Origin: Accumulibacter sp.
GTDB taxonomy: Bacteria > Pseudomonadota > Gammaproteobacteria > Burkholderiales > Rhodocyclaceae
DNA: 6,287 bases
Assembly (NCBI GenBank): GCA_003538495.1
Contig: DPSD01000312.1
Span: forward strand, 1-6,287
Direction of reading: 5' to 3'
This document shows positions 1-6,287 of this stretch, piece after piece. The notes beneath the pieces are model-generated. The model ran no database searches, was not told where the DNA came from, and was given only the letters and a program-made list of their open reading frames with translations. The position numbers and the translations under genes are program-made. Each line of letters starts with the position of its first letter. Positions within the stretch are counted from its first letter, which is position 1.

Positions 1-1
1 C

Positions 2-328
2 AGCGCCGCGGCCACCGCCGTCAGCCCCCCCGGTCGTTTTGGTGCCCTCGATCTCGTCGGGGACCGTGTCGCGGCATTTTGTGAGAAGCCGGGTGGCGAC
101 GGCGGACGGATCAATGGCGGCTTCTTCGTTCTCAACCCCTGCGTACTCGAATTGATCGACGGCGATTCGTGCATGTGGGAAGCCGGCCCGATCGAGCAGC
201 TCTCGCAGAGTGGCCAGCTTGCCGCCTGGCGTCATGACGGATTCTGGCAGGGAATGGACACTCTCCGCGACAAGAACCATCTCGAACAACTCTGGGCATC
301 GGGTGCAGCCCCGTGGAAAAGCTGGTGA
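2..328 (+). CDS. rfbF: Glucose-1-phosphate cytidylyltransferase, C-terminal part (5' end outside window)
   Basis: The enzyme joins CTP and alpha-D-glucose-1-phosphate to give CDP-glucose and pyrophosphate, the first committed step of CDP-3,6-dideoxyhexose synthesis in the cytoplasm. Only the last 108 residues are visible; the family is about 257 residues long, so more than half lies upstream. The fragment carries the family landmarks in order: PPGRFGALDL near its start, then FCEKP, the strongly conserved INGGFFVLNP, a WE..PI segment, and GFWQGMDTLRDKNHLEQLW close to the end, finishing in APWKSW. These are typical of RfbF rather than of the related RmlA thymidylyltransferases. The stop codon overlaps the likely rfbG start by four bases (GTGA). 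Frame is open from base 2 to the TGA at 326-328. The call is firm because rfbG and rfbH follow directly. Confidence 0.93.
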   Translation, partial: SAAATAVSPPGRFGALDLVGDRVAAFCEKPGGDGGRINGGFFVLNPCVLELIDGDSCMWEAGPIEQLSQSGQLAAWRHDGFWQGMDTLRDKNHLEQLWASGAAPWKSW

Positions 329-1416
329 TCGAGCCCTCGTTCTGGAAAGACAGGAATGTCTTGGTGACCGGTCATACCGGCTTCAAGGGTAGCTGGCTCG
401 CTCTGTGGCTGCAGACAATCGGTGCCAAAGTCGTCGGTTACGCTCTTCCGCCGCGCACCCAACCGAACCTCTACGAAGTCGCCGACGTCGAGCGGCAAAT
501 GGTATCAGTCCTCGCTGACATCAGGGACCCTGACCTGCTGCGCGCAGCTTTCACCACCCACCACCCGGAAGTAGTATTTCATCTCGCCGCGCAAGCAGAA
601 ATTCTGCCTTCGTATGCTCACCCCGCGGAAACCTACGCGACCAACGTCATGGGTACCGTCAATCTTCTTGACGCTGTTCGCCAAAGCAAGGGGGTACGCG
701 CCGTCGTCGTCGTGACCAGCGACAAGTGCTACGAGAACCGCGAATCGGGACATGCCTACCGTGAAAGCGACCCGCTCGGCGGCGCCGACCCCTACAGCAG
801 CAGCAAGGGCTGCGCAGACCTGGTCACCGCCGCGTATCGTTCCTCGTTCTTCGCACCCGCCGACCACGCCAGACACGGCACCGCAATTGCCACTGCGCGG
901 GCAGGCAACGCCATAGGCGGCGGCGACTGGTCTGAGAACCGCTTGATTCCAAATGCGATGAGCGCCTTTCTCGGCAGGAGCCCTCTTCAGGTACGGCATC
1001 CCGGGGCAATACGCCCGTGGCAGCATGTACTAGAGCCGCTCGCCGGCTATCTGATCCTGGCCGAGCGCTTGCACCAACAGGGAAGCGCCTTCGCCGGCGC
1101 GTGGAACTTCGGCCCCGGCGATGGCGGGACGCACAGCGTTGGACGGCTGCTCGACGTGTTGGTCGCCATCTGGGGTGACGGTGCGACGTGGCAAAACGAC
1201 CACAGCTGGCATCCGCACGAAGCGCATTGCCTTCGACTCGATACGTCGAAGGCAAACTCGGCGCTGCTCTGGCGTCCGTGCTGGCCACTCGAAACCGCCC
1301 TGAGAATGACCGTTGGCTGGTACCGTGCACATTCCAGCGGCGAGAATATGACCGCCATTTGCCGGCAACAGATCAGCGACTATTGCCGCACAGCAGGGAG
1401 CCCGATCGCCAAGTGA
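325..1416 (+). CDS. rfbG: CDP-glucose 4,6-dehydratase
   Basis: This NAD+-dependent extended SDR converts CDP-glucose to CDP-4-keto-6-deoxyglucose, the substrate of RfbH encoded next. With a GTG start at 325 the product is 363 residues, a usual family length. Residues 16-22 are the Rossmann motif GHTGFKG, followed by SWLALWL, typical of RfbG. TSDKCYEN (131-138) supplies the active-site Asp-Lys pair (133-134), and YSSSK (157-161) the catalytic Tyr and Lys. ARAGNAIGGGDW (191-202) and RPWQHVLEPL (230-239) are also family hallmarks. An in-frame GTG at 313 would add four residues. I prefer 325 because it overlaps the rfbF stop as GTGA, has GGAAA just upstream at 315-319, and matches the usual short N-terminus before the FW..(K/R)VLVTGHTG segment. 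The loop after HLAAQ reads AEILPSY, where many family members have a PLVR-SY type sequence. The stop overlaps the rfbH start. Confidence 0.95.
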   Translation: MIEPSFWKDRNVLVTGHTGFKGSWLALWLQTIGAKVVGYALPPRTQPNLYEVADVERQMVSVLADIRDPDLLRAAFTTHHPEVVFHLAAQAEILPSYAHPAETYATNVMGTVNLLDAVRQSKGVRAVVVVTSDKCYENRESGHAYRESDPLGGADPYSSSKGCADLVTAAYRSSFFAPADHARHGTAIATARAGNAIGGGDWSENRLIPNAMSAFLGRSPLQVRHPGAIRPWQHVLEPLAGYLILAERLHQQGSAFAGAWNFGPGDGGTHSVGRLLDVLVAIWGDGATWQNDHSWHPHEAHCLRLDTSKANSALLWRPCWPLETALRMTVGWYRAHSSGENMTAICRQQISDYCRTAGSPIAK

Positions 1417-2726
1417 CTGCTGATCAACCGAGACAAGAGATCCTCGACCTCGTCGAGCGCCATGGCCACCAACTGGCGTCCACCGCTTCGTTCCGGCCCG
1501 GCGTGACCGCAATCCCGGCGGCGGGCAAGGTCATCGGTGCCGGCGAGATGCGCCAGATGGTCGACGCGGTCCTCGACGGCTGGCTGACCAGCGGTCGCTT
1601 CAACAGTGAATTCGAGCAGCGGCTTGGCCGTTTCCTCGACGTCGAGCACGTACTGACCACCAACTCCGGCTCCTCGGCCAACCTGCTGGCGTTCAGCGCG
1701 CTGACTTCGCCGAGCCTGGGCGAGCGCGCCATCAAAGCGGGCGACGAAGTGATCACCGTCGCCGCCGGCTTTCCGACGACCATCAATCCCATCCTCCAGA
1801 ACGGCTGCGTGCCCGTTTTCGTCGATATCGCTCTGCCGACCTACAACATCGACGCAGCCCAGATTGAAGCCGCCATTTCGAGCCGGACGCGAGCGATCAT
1901 GCTCGCGCACACACTCGGCAATCCCTTCGACCTGGATGAAGTCTGCCGCATCGCCAAAAAGTATGATCTGTGGCTGATCGAAGACTGCTGCGACGCCCTG
2001 GGCTCGACGTACAAGGGGCGCGGAGTCGGCAGTTTCGGCGACATCGGCACACTGAGTTTCTACCCCGCGCACCACATCACCATGGGCGAAGGCGGCGCTG
2101 TCTTCACACGCGACGCGCAGATGAAGAGGATCCTTGAATCACTGCGCGACTGGGGTCGCGACTGCTATTGCGCGACCGGTTGCGACAATACCTGCGGCAA
2201 GCGCTTCGAACAGCAGCACGGCGAGCTGCCCTTCGGCTACGACCACAAGTACACCTACTCGCAGCTCGGCTACAACCTCAAGATCACCGACATCCAGGCC
2301 GCCTGCGCGCTAGCGCAGATGGATCGGCTGCCGGACTTCATCGCCACCCGCAAGCGAAACTTCGCGTACCTCACCCAACGCCTCGCGCCCTTGGCCGAGT
2401 TCCTGCTTCTGCCGCAGGCAACGCCGGGCAGCGACCCCTCGTGGTTCGGTTTTCCACTGACGCTCAAGCCAACAGCCGGCTGCGACCGCGTCGACCTGCT
2501 CAGATACCTTGACGAACAGCGCATCGGCACGCGCCTGCTCTTCGCCGGCAACGTGACGCGCCAGCCCTATATGCGCGGGCGCAATTTCCGCGTTGCCGGC
2601 GCGCTGAGCAATACTGATCGGGTGATGAACGACACATTCTGGATCGGACTCTGGCCGAGGCTGACTGAAGAGATGCTCGATTTTGTCGCCGACAGGCTCA
2701 GTGAATTCCTGGGAATGGGACCGTGA
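1413..2726 (+). CDS. rfbH: CDP-4-keto-6-deoxyglucose 3-dehydrase (E1, PMP and [2Fe-2S] dependent)
   Basis: RfbH/E1 removes the C-3 hydroxyl of CDP-4-keto-6-deoxyglucose, working with a separate reductase (E3) that feeds electrons through its iron-sulfur cluster. It belongs to the DegT/AryC1 PLP fold but does not form the usual lysine Schiff base. In SFYPAHHITMGEGG the lysine position is His220, the hallmark of this dehydrase. The cluster ligands Cys193, Cys251, Cys253 and Cys261 form C-X57-C-X-C-X7-C. These numbers agree with those I recall for Yersinia E1. The product is 437 residues from the GTG at 1413. That start overlaps the rfbG stop by four bases (GTGA) and has AGGGAG at 1395-1400, somewhat far upstream. 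The reading frame stays open back to 1188, but that extension lies inside rfbG and is not family-like. Other landmarks are TTNSGSSANLLA (82-93) and the PLP-binding Asp191 in LIEDCCDALGS. No E3 gene follows. Confidence 0.97.
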   Translation: MTADQPRQEILDLVERHGHQLASTASFRPGVTAIPAAGKVIGAGEMRQMVDAVLDGWLTSGRFNSEFEQRLGRFLDVEHVLTTNSGSSANLLAFSALTSPSLGERAIKAGDEVITVAAGFPTTINPILQNGCVPVFVDIALPTYNIDAAQIEAAISSRTRAIMLAHTLGNPFDLDEVCRIAKKYDLWLIEDCCDALGSTYKGRGVGSFGDIGTLSFYPAHHITMGEGGAVFTRDAQMKRILESLRDWGRDCYCATGCDNTCGKRFEQQHGELPFGYDHKYTYSQLGYNLKITDIQAACALAQMDRLPDFIATRKRNFAYLTQRLAPLAEFLLLPQATPGSDPSWFGFPLTLKPTAGCDRVDLLRYLDEQRIGTRLLFAGNVTRQPYMRGRNFRVAGALSNTDRVMNDTFWIGLWPRLTEEMLDFVADRLSEFLGMGP

Positions 2727-2788
2727 GCCCGCAGACCACGGCCGGAAGCCCTCGTTCCGCGCAGGTATAGGGGCTGAAGCCGCATCGC
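2727..2788 (+). other. Short intergenic gap between rfbH and the SDR gene
   Basis: These 62 bases are the only clear non-coding spacer among otherwise overlapping genes. A TAG at 2768-2770, in frame with the next gene, limits its start to the ATG at 2789 (or an unlikely CTG at 2774). The ribosome-binding candidates are poor: GGGG at 2770-2773 is too far upstream and GAAG at 2776-2779 is weak. I see no convincing promoter or terminator hairpin. Confidence 0.6.
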
Positions 2789-3847
2789 ATGCGACCCGAT
2801 CAAAAGCCAGTTGCAGCCGTCCCGACAACGGATCTGGAGCGAATTCTGGAGCTTTGCGAGCCAATCTGGGCGCGGCTGCGCGGCCGTCGTTTCCTGATCA
2901 CCGGTGGAACCGGCTTCTTCGGAACATGGCTTCTTGAATCCATCGCCGCAGCCAATGCCGCACTCGGCCTCGGATTGACAGCAAGCATCGTCAGCCGCGA
3001 TCCGGCTGCCTACCGCGCACGTTTCGTACACCTCGGACAAGACCCGGCGTTCACTTGGATCGCCGGGTCGGCGGCGGATTTCCCTTGCCCGAGCATGAAT
3101 CACGACTTTCTGCTTCACCTCGCAACGGCGACCTGTGCAAGGACGGGGCAAACGGATTCGAGGCTGATGCTGAGCGCCAAGCTCGAAGGCATCCGACACG
3201 TCATTGACGTGGCGAGGAAAACAGGAATCCGACGGGCGCTGGTGACCAGTTCGGGTGCCGTCTACGGCCCGCAACCCCCGCAACTCGCGACGATTCCGGA
3301 GACCTATGCCGGCGCCCCCGATCCGACGAAACGGGAATCGGCTTACGGGAACGGCAAACGACTGGTCGAACAGTTCTGCGCGGTCAACGACGACATTGAT
3401 ATCGTCATTGCGCGTTGCTTCGCCTTCGTGGGCCCGCATCTGCCGCTTGATGGCCGCTTTGCCGCCGGCAATTTCATCCGCGATGCGCTTGCCGGTGAAC
3501 CAATCACCATCCACGGAGACGGCACGGGGATACGCAGCTATCTCTATGTGGGCGACCTGATCGTCTGGCTCTTGACCATGTTGATCGGCGCACCCGGCCG
3601 GACGGCCTATAACGTCGGTTCAGACGAGCCCATAAGCATCTTCGAACTGGCGCAACGGGTCAGCGCTCTGACCGGACACACCGAAATCCGAATCCTCGAG
3701 GCACCTGGACACGCGCCTCCCGAACGCTACGTACCGTGTATTGATCGGGTGCGCACGCTGACCGGCCTGAATGTGTTCACCAGCCTTGATAGATCGCTCG
3801 AAAAGACGCTCGACTGGTACTCGGGTACCGCGAGTTCGGTGACATGA
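2789..3847 (+). CDS. NAD(P)-dependent extended SDR, candidate 4-keto reductase/epimerase for the CDP-dideoxyhexose
   Basis: The 352-residue product is an extended short-chain dehydrogenase of the nucleotide-sugar epimerase/dehydratase class. The Rossmann motif GGTGFFG is at 39-45, after a roughly 35-residue N-terminal helix-like extension. HLATAT (110-115) follows. Catalytic Ser is in TSSGAVYG (153-160), and Tyr186 and Lys190 lie in YGNGK. RSYLYVGD (249-256) matches the R-Y-YV-D substrate loop, and ERYVPCIDRVR (312-322) the late conserved segment. By position, just after rfbFGH, it should act on the product of RfbH, for example reducing C-4 to give CDP-paratose or CDP-abequose; this is inference. 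It does not closely resemble the Salmonella abequose synthase I remember, and it could instead serve another nucleotide sugar. The ATG at 2789 is the only reasonable start, since an in-frame TAG lies at 2768. Its stop overlaps a downstream ATG at 3844 (ATGA). Confidence 0.85.
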   Translation: MRPDQKPVAAVPTTDLERILELCEPIWARLRGRRFLITGGTGFFGTWLLESIAAANAALGLGLTASIVSRDPAAYRARFVHLGQDPAFTWIAGSAADFPCPSMNHDFLLHLATATCARTGQTDSRLMLSAKLEGIRHVIDVARKTGIRRALVTSSGAVYGPQPPQLATIPETYAGAPDPTKRESAYGNGKRLVEQFCAVNDDIDIVIARCFAFVGPHLPLDGRFAAGNFIRDALAGEPITIHGDGTGIRSYLYVGDLIVWLLTMLIGAPGRTAYNVGSDEPISIFELAQRVSALTGHTEIRILEAPGHAPPERYVPCIDRVRTLTGLNVFTSLDRSLEKTLDWYSGTASSVT

Positions 3848-4023
3848 AATCGCCCCCACGCGGCATCGGAGTGGCCGCTGAAGGTAGTAGAATCCAGGCG
3901 CAGCCACCCTTCCTGCATCGTCGCGACGTCGCGGAAGAGGTTCTGGCCGGCTATCGGCAAGACGCTCTTCCCACCCAAGCGACCGGGTGGTCCTCCGGCG
4001 TAGTCAGAAGTGGACAGCTAACG
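3848..4023 (+). other. Open leader between the SDR gene and wzm; possible N-terminal extension of Wzm
   Basis: An ATG at 3844 overlaps the preceding stop as ATGA, and the frame then runs without a stop into wzm. It would add 60 residues (beginning MKSPPRGIG) before the Met at 4024. The extension has no hydrophobic segment and no motif I recognise, and it does not resemble the usual Wzm N-terminus. A hand count gives about 62% GC at third positions, the same as the first 60 codons of wzm, so composition does not settle whether it is translated. It may be an untranslated leader. No convincing promoter or hairpin was seen. Confidence 0.5.
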
Positions 4024-4881
4024 ATGGCCATAGAGAAGATCATTTACACACCGGAAGGACAGTTCATTGCGGGGCAGCAAGGCTCTTGCCTCAAAGTACG
4101 CGCGATGGTCAGCGAGGCCATCGGCGCTCGGGAACTGATCTGGCGATTGTTTCTCCGCGATTTTCGTGGGCGCTATCGTCAATCGGTTCTCGGCATCGCT
4201 TGGGCCGTCCTGCTCCCGTTTGCCACGGTTGCTGTATTCGTGGCCATGAATCGATCCGGAGTCTTGACCATTGGCGACGTCGGCGTCCCGTATCCGGCTT
4301 ACGCATTAACCGGATTGACCTACTGGTCCTTGTTCTCGACCGGACTGACGGCCTGTTCGATCTCGCTGATCAACGCCGGGAGCATGCTGACCAAGATCAA
4401 TTTCCCCAAGTCCGCCCTGGTGTTCTCGGCCGGTGCGCAAGGGATTGTCGAGTTCCTGATCCGGGCAGTGCTGACCGCCGGCGTATTCGCTTGGTACGGG
4501 ATCACACCGGACTGGCGTGGCATTGGCCTGGGCCTGTTGTGCGTTGTACCCATTTGCCTGCTGATGTTCGGCCTTGGCTTCATCGTCGCGATCGTCGGCG
4601 GAATCTTCAGGGATGTGCTCAACGCGATCAATGCAGTTCTGGCGGGACTATTGGTGCTGACCCCGATTCTCTACCCCATCCGTCCGGATTCGCTGGTCGC
4701 GATAATGAATACCTTCAACCCGATCAACCATCTGATCAACGTTCCAAGAGACCTGATTCTCTACGGAGCGAGCCCCACGTATACAGGCTTCTGGATCACG
4801 GCGATTCTCTCCGCACTACTTCTTGTAACCACTTGGCGCCTGTTCTTTGTTGCCCAGGCAAGGGTCCTTGAGAGAGTCTGA
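4024..4881 (+). CDS. wzm: O-antigen/polysaccharide ABC transporter permease
   Basis: This is the membrane subunit of an ABC-2 type exporter that moves a lipid-linked, finished polysaccharide across the inner membrane, powered by the Wzt ATPase encoded next. The product is 285 residues, within the usual 260-290. The N-terminal amphipathic segment ELIWRLFLRDFRGRYRQSVLG (37-57) is the family signature. About six hydrophobic segments follow, near 57-77, 94-116, 137-158, 166-192, 202-218 and 255-275. GGIFRDV (192-198) and FNPINHLINVPRDLILYG (231-248) match the conserved C-terminal part. I chose ATG 4024 because the protein from there has normal family length and GAAGTGGA lies at 4007-4014. An in-frame ATG at 3844 would give 345 residues. 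The stop overlaps the wzt start by one base (TGATG), so the two subunits are probably made in step. Confidence 0.92.
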   Translation: MAIEKIIYTPEGQFIAGQQGSCLKVRAMVSEAIGARELIWRLFLRDFRGRYRQSVLGIAWAVLLPFATVAVFVAMNRSGVLTIGDVGVPYPAYALTGLTYWSLFSTGLTACSISLINAGSMLTKINFPKSALVFSAGAQGIVEFLIRAVLTAGVFAWYGITPDWRGIGLGLLCVVPICLLMFGLGFIVAIVGGIFRDVLNAINAVLAGLLVLTPILYPIRPDSLVAIMNTFNPINHLINVPRDLILYGASPTYTGFWITAILSALLLVTTWRLFFVAQARVLERV

Positions 4882-6104
4882 TGTCGGAAGAACCGCTCAT
4901 CAGAGTAGACGGGGTCAGCAAGAAATTCTGCAAGTCACTCAAACACAACATGCTTTACGGTGCACAGGACCTCGCGCGAAATTTCCTCGGGCTGCCGCGA
5001 GGTCGGGCCGAACTCAGGGAGAGCGAGTTTTGGTCGCTGGATGACATCAGCTTCGAACTCAAGCGCGGTGAATGTCTGGGCCTCATAGGCCCGAACGGCG
5101 CTGGAAAATCGACGTTACTGAAGATCCTCAACGGCATCATTGCGCCCGATCGTGGACGTGTTGAGACACCGCGCCGAGTCGGCGCGCTGATCGAAGTGGG
5201 CTCGGGCTTCCATCCGATGCTCACCGGACGAGAGAATATCTTCGTCAATAGCGCTATCCTCGGCTTTTCAAAACAGGAAACCACCAGAAAATTTGATGAA
5301 ATCGTCGATTTTGCCGATATCGGCGACTTCATCGACTCGCCGGTAAAGCACTATAGTTCAGGCATGCACGTCCGCCTTGGCTTCGCCATCGCCGCGCAAA
5401 TGGAACCGGACGTGCTACTTATTGACGAGATCCTGGCGGTCGGAGACGCCGGATTCCGGAGCAAGTGCTACAACTGCATCGGGCGCCTGGCCGAACGCAG
5501 CGCGGTCGTTTTCGTATCACACTCAATGCCCGCCGTGAGCCGCCTAGCGACGCGCACGATGGTCCTCGACTGCGGAAAATCATCCTTCCAGGGCCCCCCC
5601 GCCGAAGCCATCGCACACTATCATCGGTTGTTCGACAATAGAATGAGACCCACGCGGCAAGGCCTTGGCAGCGCGTGCATCCACTCGCTACAGGTACTCG
5701 ACGCGGCGGGCTGTCCGGTGCGATCGATCGTGCAGGGGCAAGGACTCACCGTCCGGTTTGGCGTATGGAGCGATGTCGCAATCACCAACACCTGCCTTGA
5801 TCTTGTATTCGTCAGCATCGCCGATGAGGTCGTTGCCGAATGCAATAACCTTGTCGCGGGGAAGACCATCAATCTGCATGCTGGCAGTGACATTCATGTC
5901 TGTGCACACATCGATTCCTTCTCTCTCAACGCCGGGATCTACCGGATTTCGGCGCTCGTGCTCTCGGCTGACATGATCATGCACTACGATTGGCAGAAAG
6001 ACATCGCCTCCATCGAAGTTCGCGCAGACAGGGTCGGGGTCGCCGGGCAACAGTACCGGGCGCGATGGACACTGACCGGCAGCCCTCAGGAGACTAGCAA
6101 GTGA
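4881..6104 (+). CDS. wzt: O-antigen/polysaccharide ABC transporter ATPase with C-terminal glycan-binding domain
   Basis: This is the cytoplasmic ATPase partner of Wzm. The nucleotide-binding domain covers about residues 5-245. Walker A is GPNGAGKST (70-78), the signature is YSSGM (158-162), Walker B is VLLIDE (178-183) followed by ILAVGD, and the H-loop His is 214 in SHS. EVGSGFHPMLTGREN (105-119) is typical of the polysaccharide/teichoic-acid exporter ATPases. The product is 407 residues, about 150 longer than a bare ATPase. The extra part (about 250-400) has the beta-rich look of the Wzt C-terminal domain, with FSLNAGIYRISALVLS (347-362) resembling its conserved strand pair. In studied systems that domain binds the modified non-reducing end of the glycan. 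The ATG at 4881 shares its A with the wzm stop, and a GAGAGA stretch lies just upstream at 4870-4875. The stop overlaps the next start by four bases (GTGA). Confidence 0.95.
   Translation: MSEEPLIRVDGVSKKFCKSLKHNMLYGAQDLARNFLGLPRGRAELRESEFWSLDDISFELKRGECLGLIGPNGAGKSTLLKILNGIIAPDRGRVETPRRVGALIEVGSGFHPMLTGRENIFVNSAILGFSKQETTRKFDEIVDFADIGDFIDSPVKHYSSGMHVRLGFAIAAQMEPDVLLIDEILAVGDAGFRSKCYNCIGRLAERSAVVFVSHSMPAVSRLATRTMVLDCGKSSFQGPPAEAIAHYHRLFDNRMRPTRQGLGSACIHSLQVLDAAGCPVRSIVQGQGLTVRFGVWSDVAITNTCLDLVFVSIADEVVAECNNLVAGKTINLHAGSDIHVCAHIDSFSLNAGIYRISALVLSADMIMHYDWQKDIASIEVRADRVGVAGQQYRARWTLTGSPQETSK
6088..6092 (+). promoter_or_regulatory. Ribosome binding site deciding the GTG start at 6101
   Basis: AGGAG lies inside the last codons of wzt, eight bases before the GTG at 6101. 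It is the best Shine-Dalgarno match in the window. It supports a non-ATG start that overlaps the wzt stop as GTGA. Confidence 0.75.
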
Positions 6105-6287
6105 AATCCCTCATCAGGCGGTTATTTTGGCGCCCAAAGCTAACAGCGCCAGCAGAGCCAGCCGTCGACCGCTACGCCTTATGCAGCGGTGAAAGGCAGA
6201 TCGGGCGAACCCTTGCCGAGGTGCGGTTCGATCACGTTGCCCGCTATCAACTGGCTGCGCGACTGATCGAAGAACACTCCGCAGACC
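6101..6287 (+). CDS. Probable SAM-dependent methyltransferase, N-terminal fragment (3' end outside window)
   Basis: Sixty-two codons are visible before the window ends, open throughout. The protein starts with a short basic stretch (MKSLIRRLFWRPK). It then has GERQIGRTLAEVRFDHVARY at residues 30-49, followed by QLAARLIEEHSAD. An ER...(E/D)H.ARY..AA pattern just before a Rossmann strand is common in class I SAM methyltransferases of polysaccharide clusters, in which a VLD.GCG motif would come next. That motif lies beyond the window, so the call is tentative; a glycosyltransferase fused to such a domain is also possible. The GTG start is supported by AGGAG eight bases upstream and by the GTGA overlap with the wzt stop. 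Being coupled to wzt, it may modify the exported glycan, perhaps as the chain-end cap read by Wzt. Confidence 0.5.
   Translation, partial: MKSLIRRLFWRPKLTAPAEPAVDRYALCSGERQIGRTLAEVRFDHVARYQLAARLIEEHSAD

Noticed and set aside
313..324. GTG at 313 as rfbG start
   Set aside because: No ribosome-binding site precedes it; the 325 start has GGAAA just upstream and forms a GTGA overlap.
505..1330. Long minus-strand open frames (505-1026 and 824-1330) opposite rfbG
   Set aside because: They lie opposite a well-conserved gene in GC-rich DNA, have low-complexity Arg/Ala-rich translations and show no recognisable domain.
1188..1412. Upstream in-frame extension of rfbH
   Set aside because: It would overlap rfbG by over 200 bases, and the 437-residue form from 1413 gives the expected family length and cysteine numbering.
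1380..2075. 231-codon minus-strand open frame opposite rfbH
   Set aside because: It is antisense to highly conserved rfbH sequence, and its translation has no family signature; best explained by GC-driven lack of stops.
2567..3514. 315-codon minus-strand open frame spanning the end of rfbH and much of the SDR gene
   Set aside because: It crosses two real genes, and its translation shows no coherent fold or motif.
3888..3893. TAGAAT as a -10 promoter box ahead of wzm
   Set aside because: The matching -35 position (about 3865-3870) reads ATCGGA, a poor match, so a promoter is not supported.
3984..3999. CCGG...CCGG inverted repeat as a hairpin or terminator
   Set aside because: Only four base pairs of stem and no following T-run; common by chance at this GC content.
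3987..4871. 294-codon plus-strand open frame overlapping wzm in another frame
   Set aside because: It is Arg/Asp/Ser-rich with no membrane segments; the overlapping wzm frame has clear family motifs.

Overview
The window is one uninterrupted run of seven plus-strand genes, the first and last cut by the window edges. It reads as part of an O-antigen or other surface-polysaccharide cluster of a Gram-negative bacterium. The high-GC codon use, frequent GTG starts and the Wzm/Wzt exporter pair fit a proteobacterium, possibly a betaproteobacterium. That placement is inference from style only; no marker gene is present.

Region 1 (1-2726) is the shared front half of CDP-3,6-dideoxyhexose synthesis. 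It holds the 3' end of rfbF (glucose-1-phosphate cytidylyltransferase), complete rfbG (CDP-glucose 4,6-dehydratase) and complete rfbH (the PLP and [2Fe-2S] dehydrase 'E1'). Together they turn glucose-1-phosphate plus CTP into CDP-glucose, then CDP-4-keto-6-deoxyglucose, then the 3-deoxy intermediate. RfbH is the most secure call: a 437-residue product with the diagnostic His in place of the PLP lysine and the C-X57-C-X-C-X7-C cluster motif, at the numbering I recall for the Yersinia enzyme.

Region 2 (2727-3847) is a 62-base gap followed by an extended short-chain dehydrogenase/reductase. By position it is the best candidate for the 4-keto reductase or epimerase that decides which dideoxyhexose is made. 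Its exact product cannot be read from the sequence. The ferredoxin-like reductase partner of RfbH (E3, RfbI/DdhD) is not in the window.

Region 3 (3844-6104) is the export module: wzm (ABC-2 membrane permease) and wzt (ATPase with a C-terminal extension of the glycan-binding kind). Region 4 (6101-6287) is the start of a gene whose N-terminus resembles SAM-dependent methyltransferases. A methyltransferase beside a Wzt with a C-terminal domain suggests a polymer that is capped by methylation and recognised by Wzt before export.

Genes are joined by 4-base or 1-base stop/start overlaps at most junctions, which points to one translationally coupled operon. No RNA gene, mobile element, CRISPR array, convincing promoter or terminator was seen. 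The content is recognisable polysaccharide biosynthesis, not a wholly new system. The open points are the sugar made, the capping chemistry and the start of wzm.
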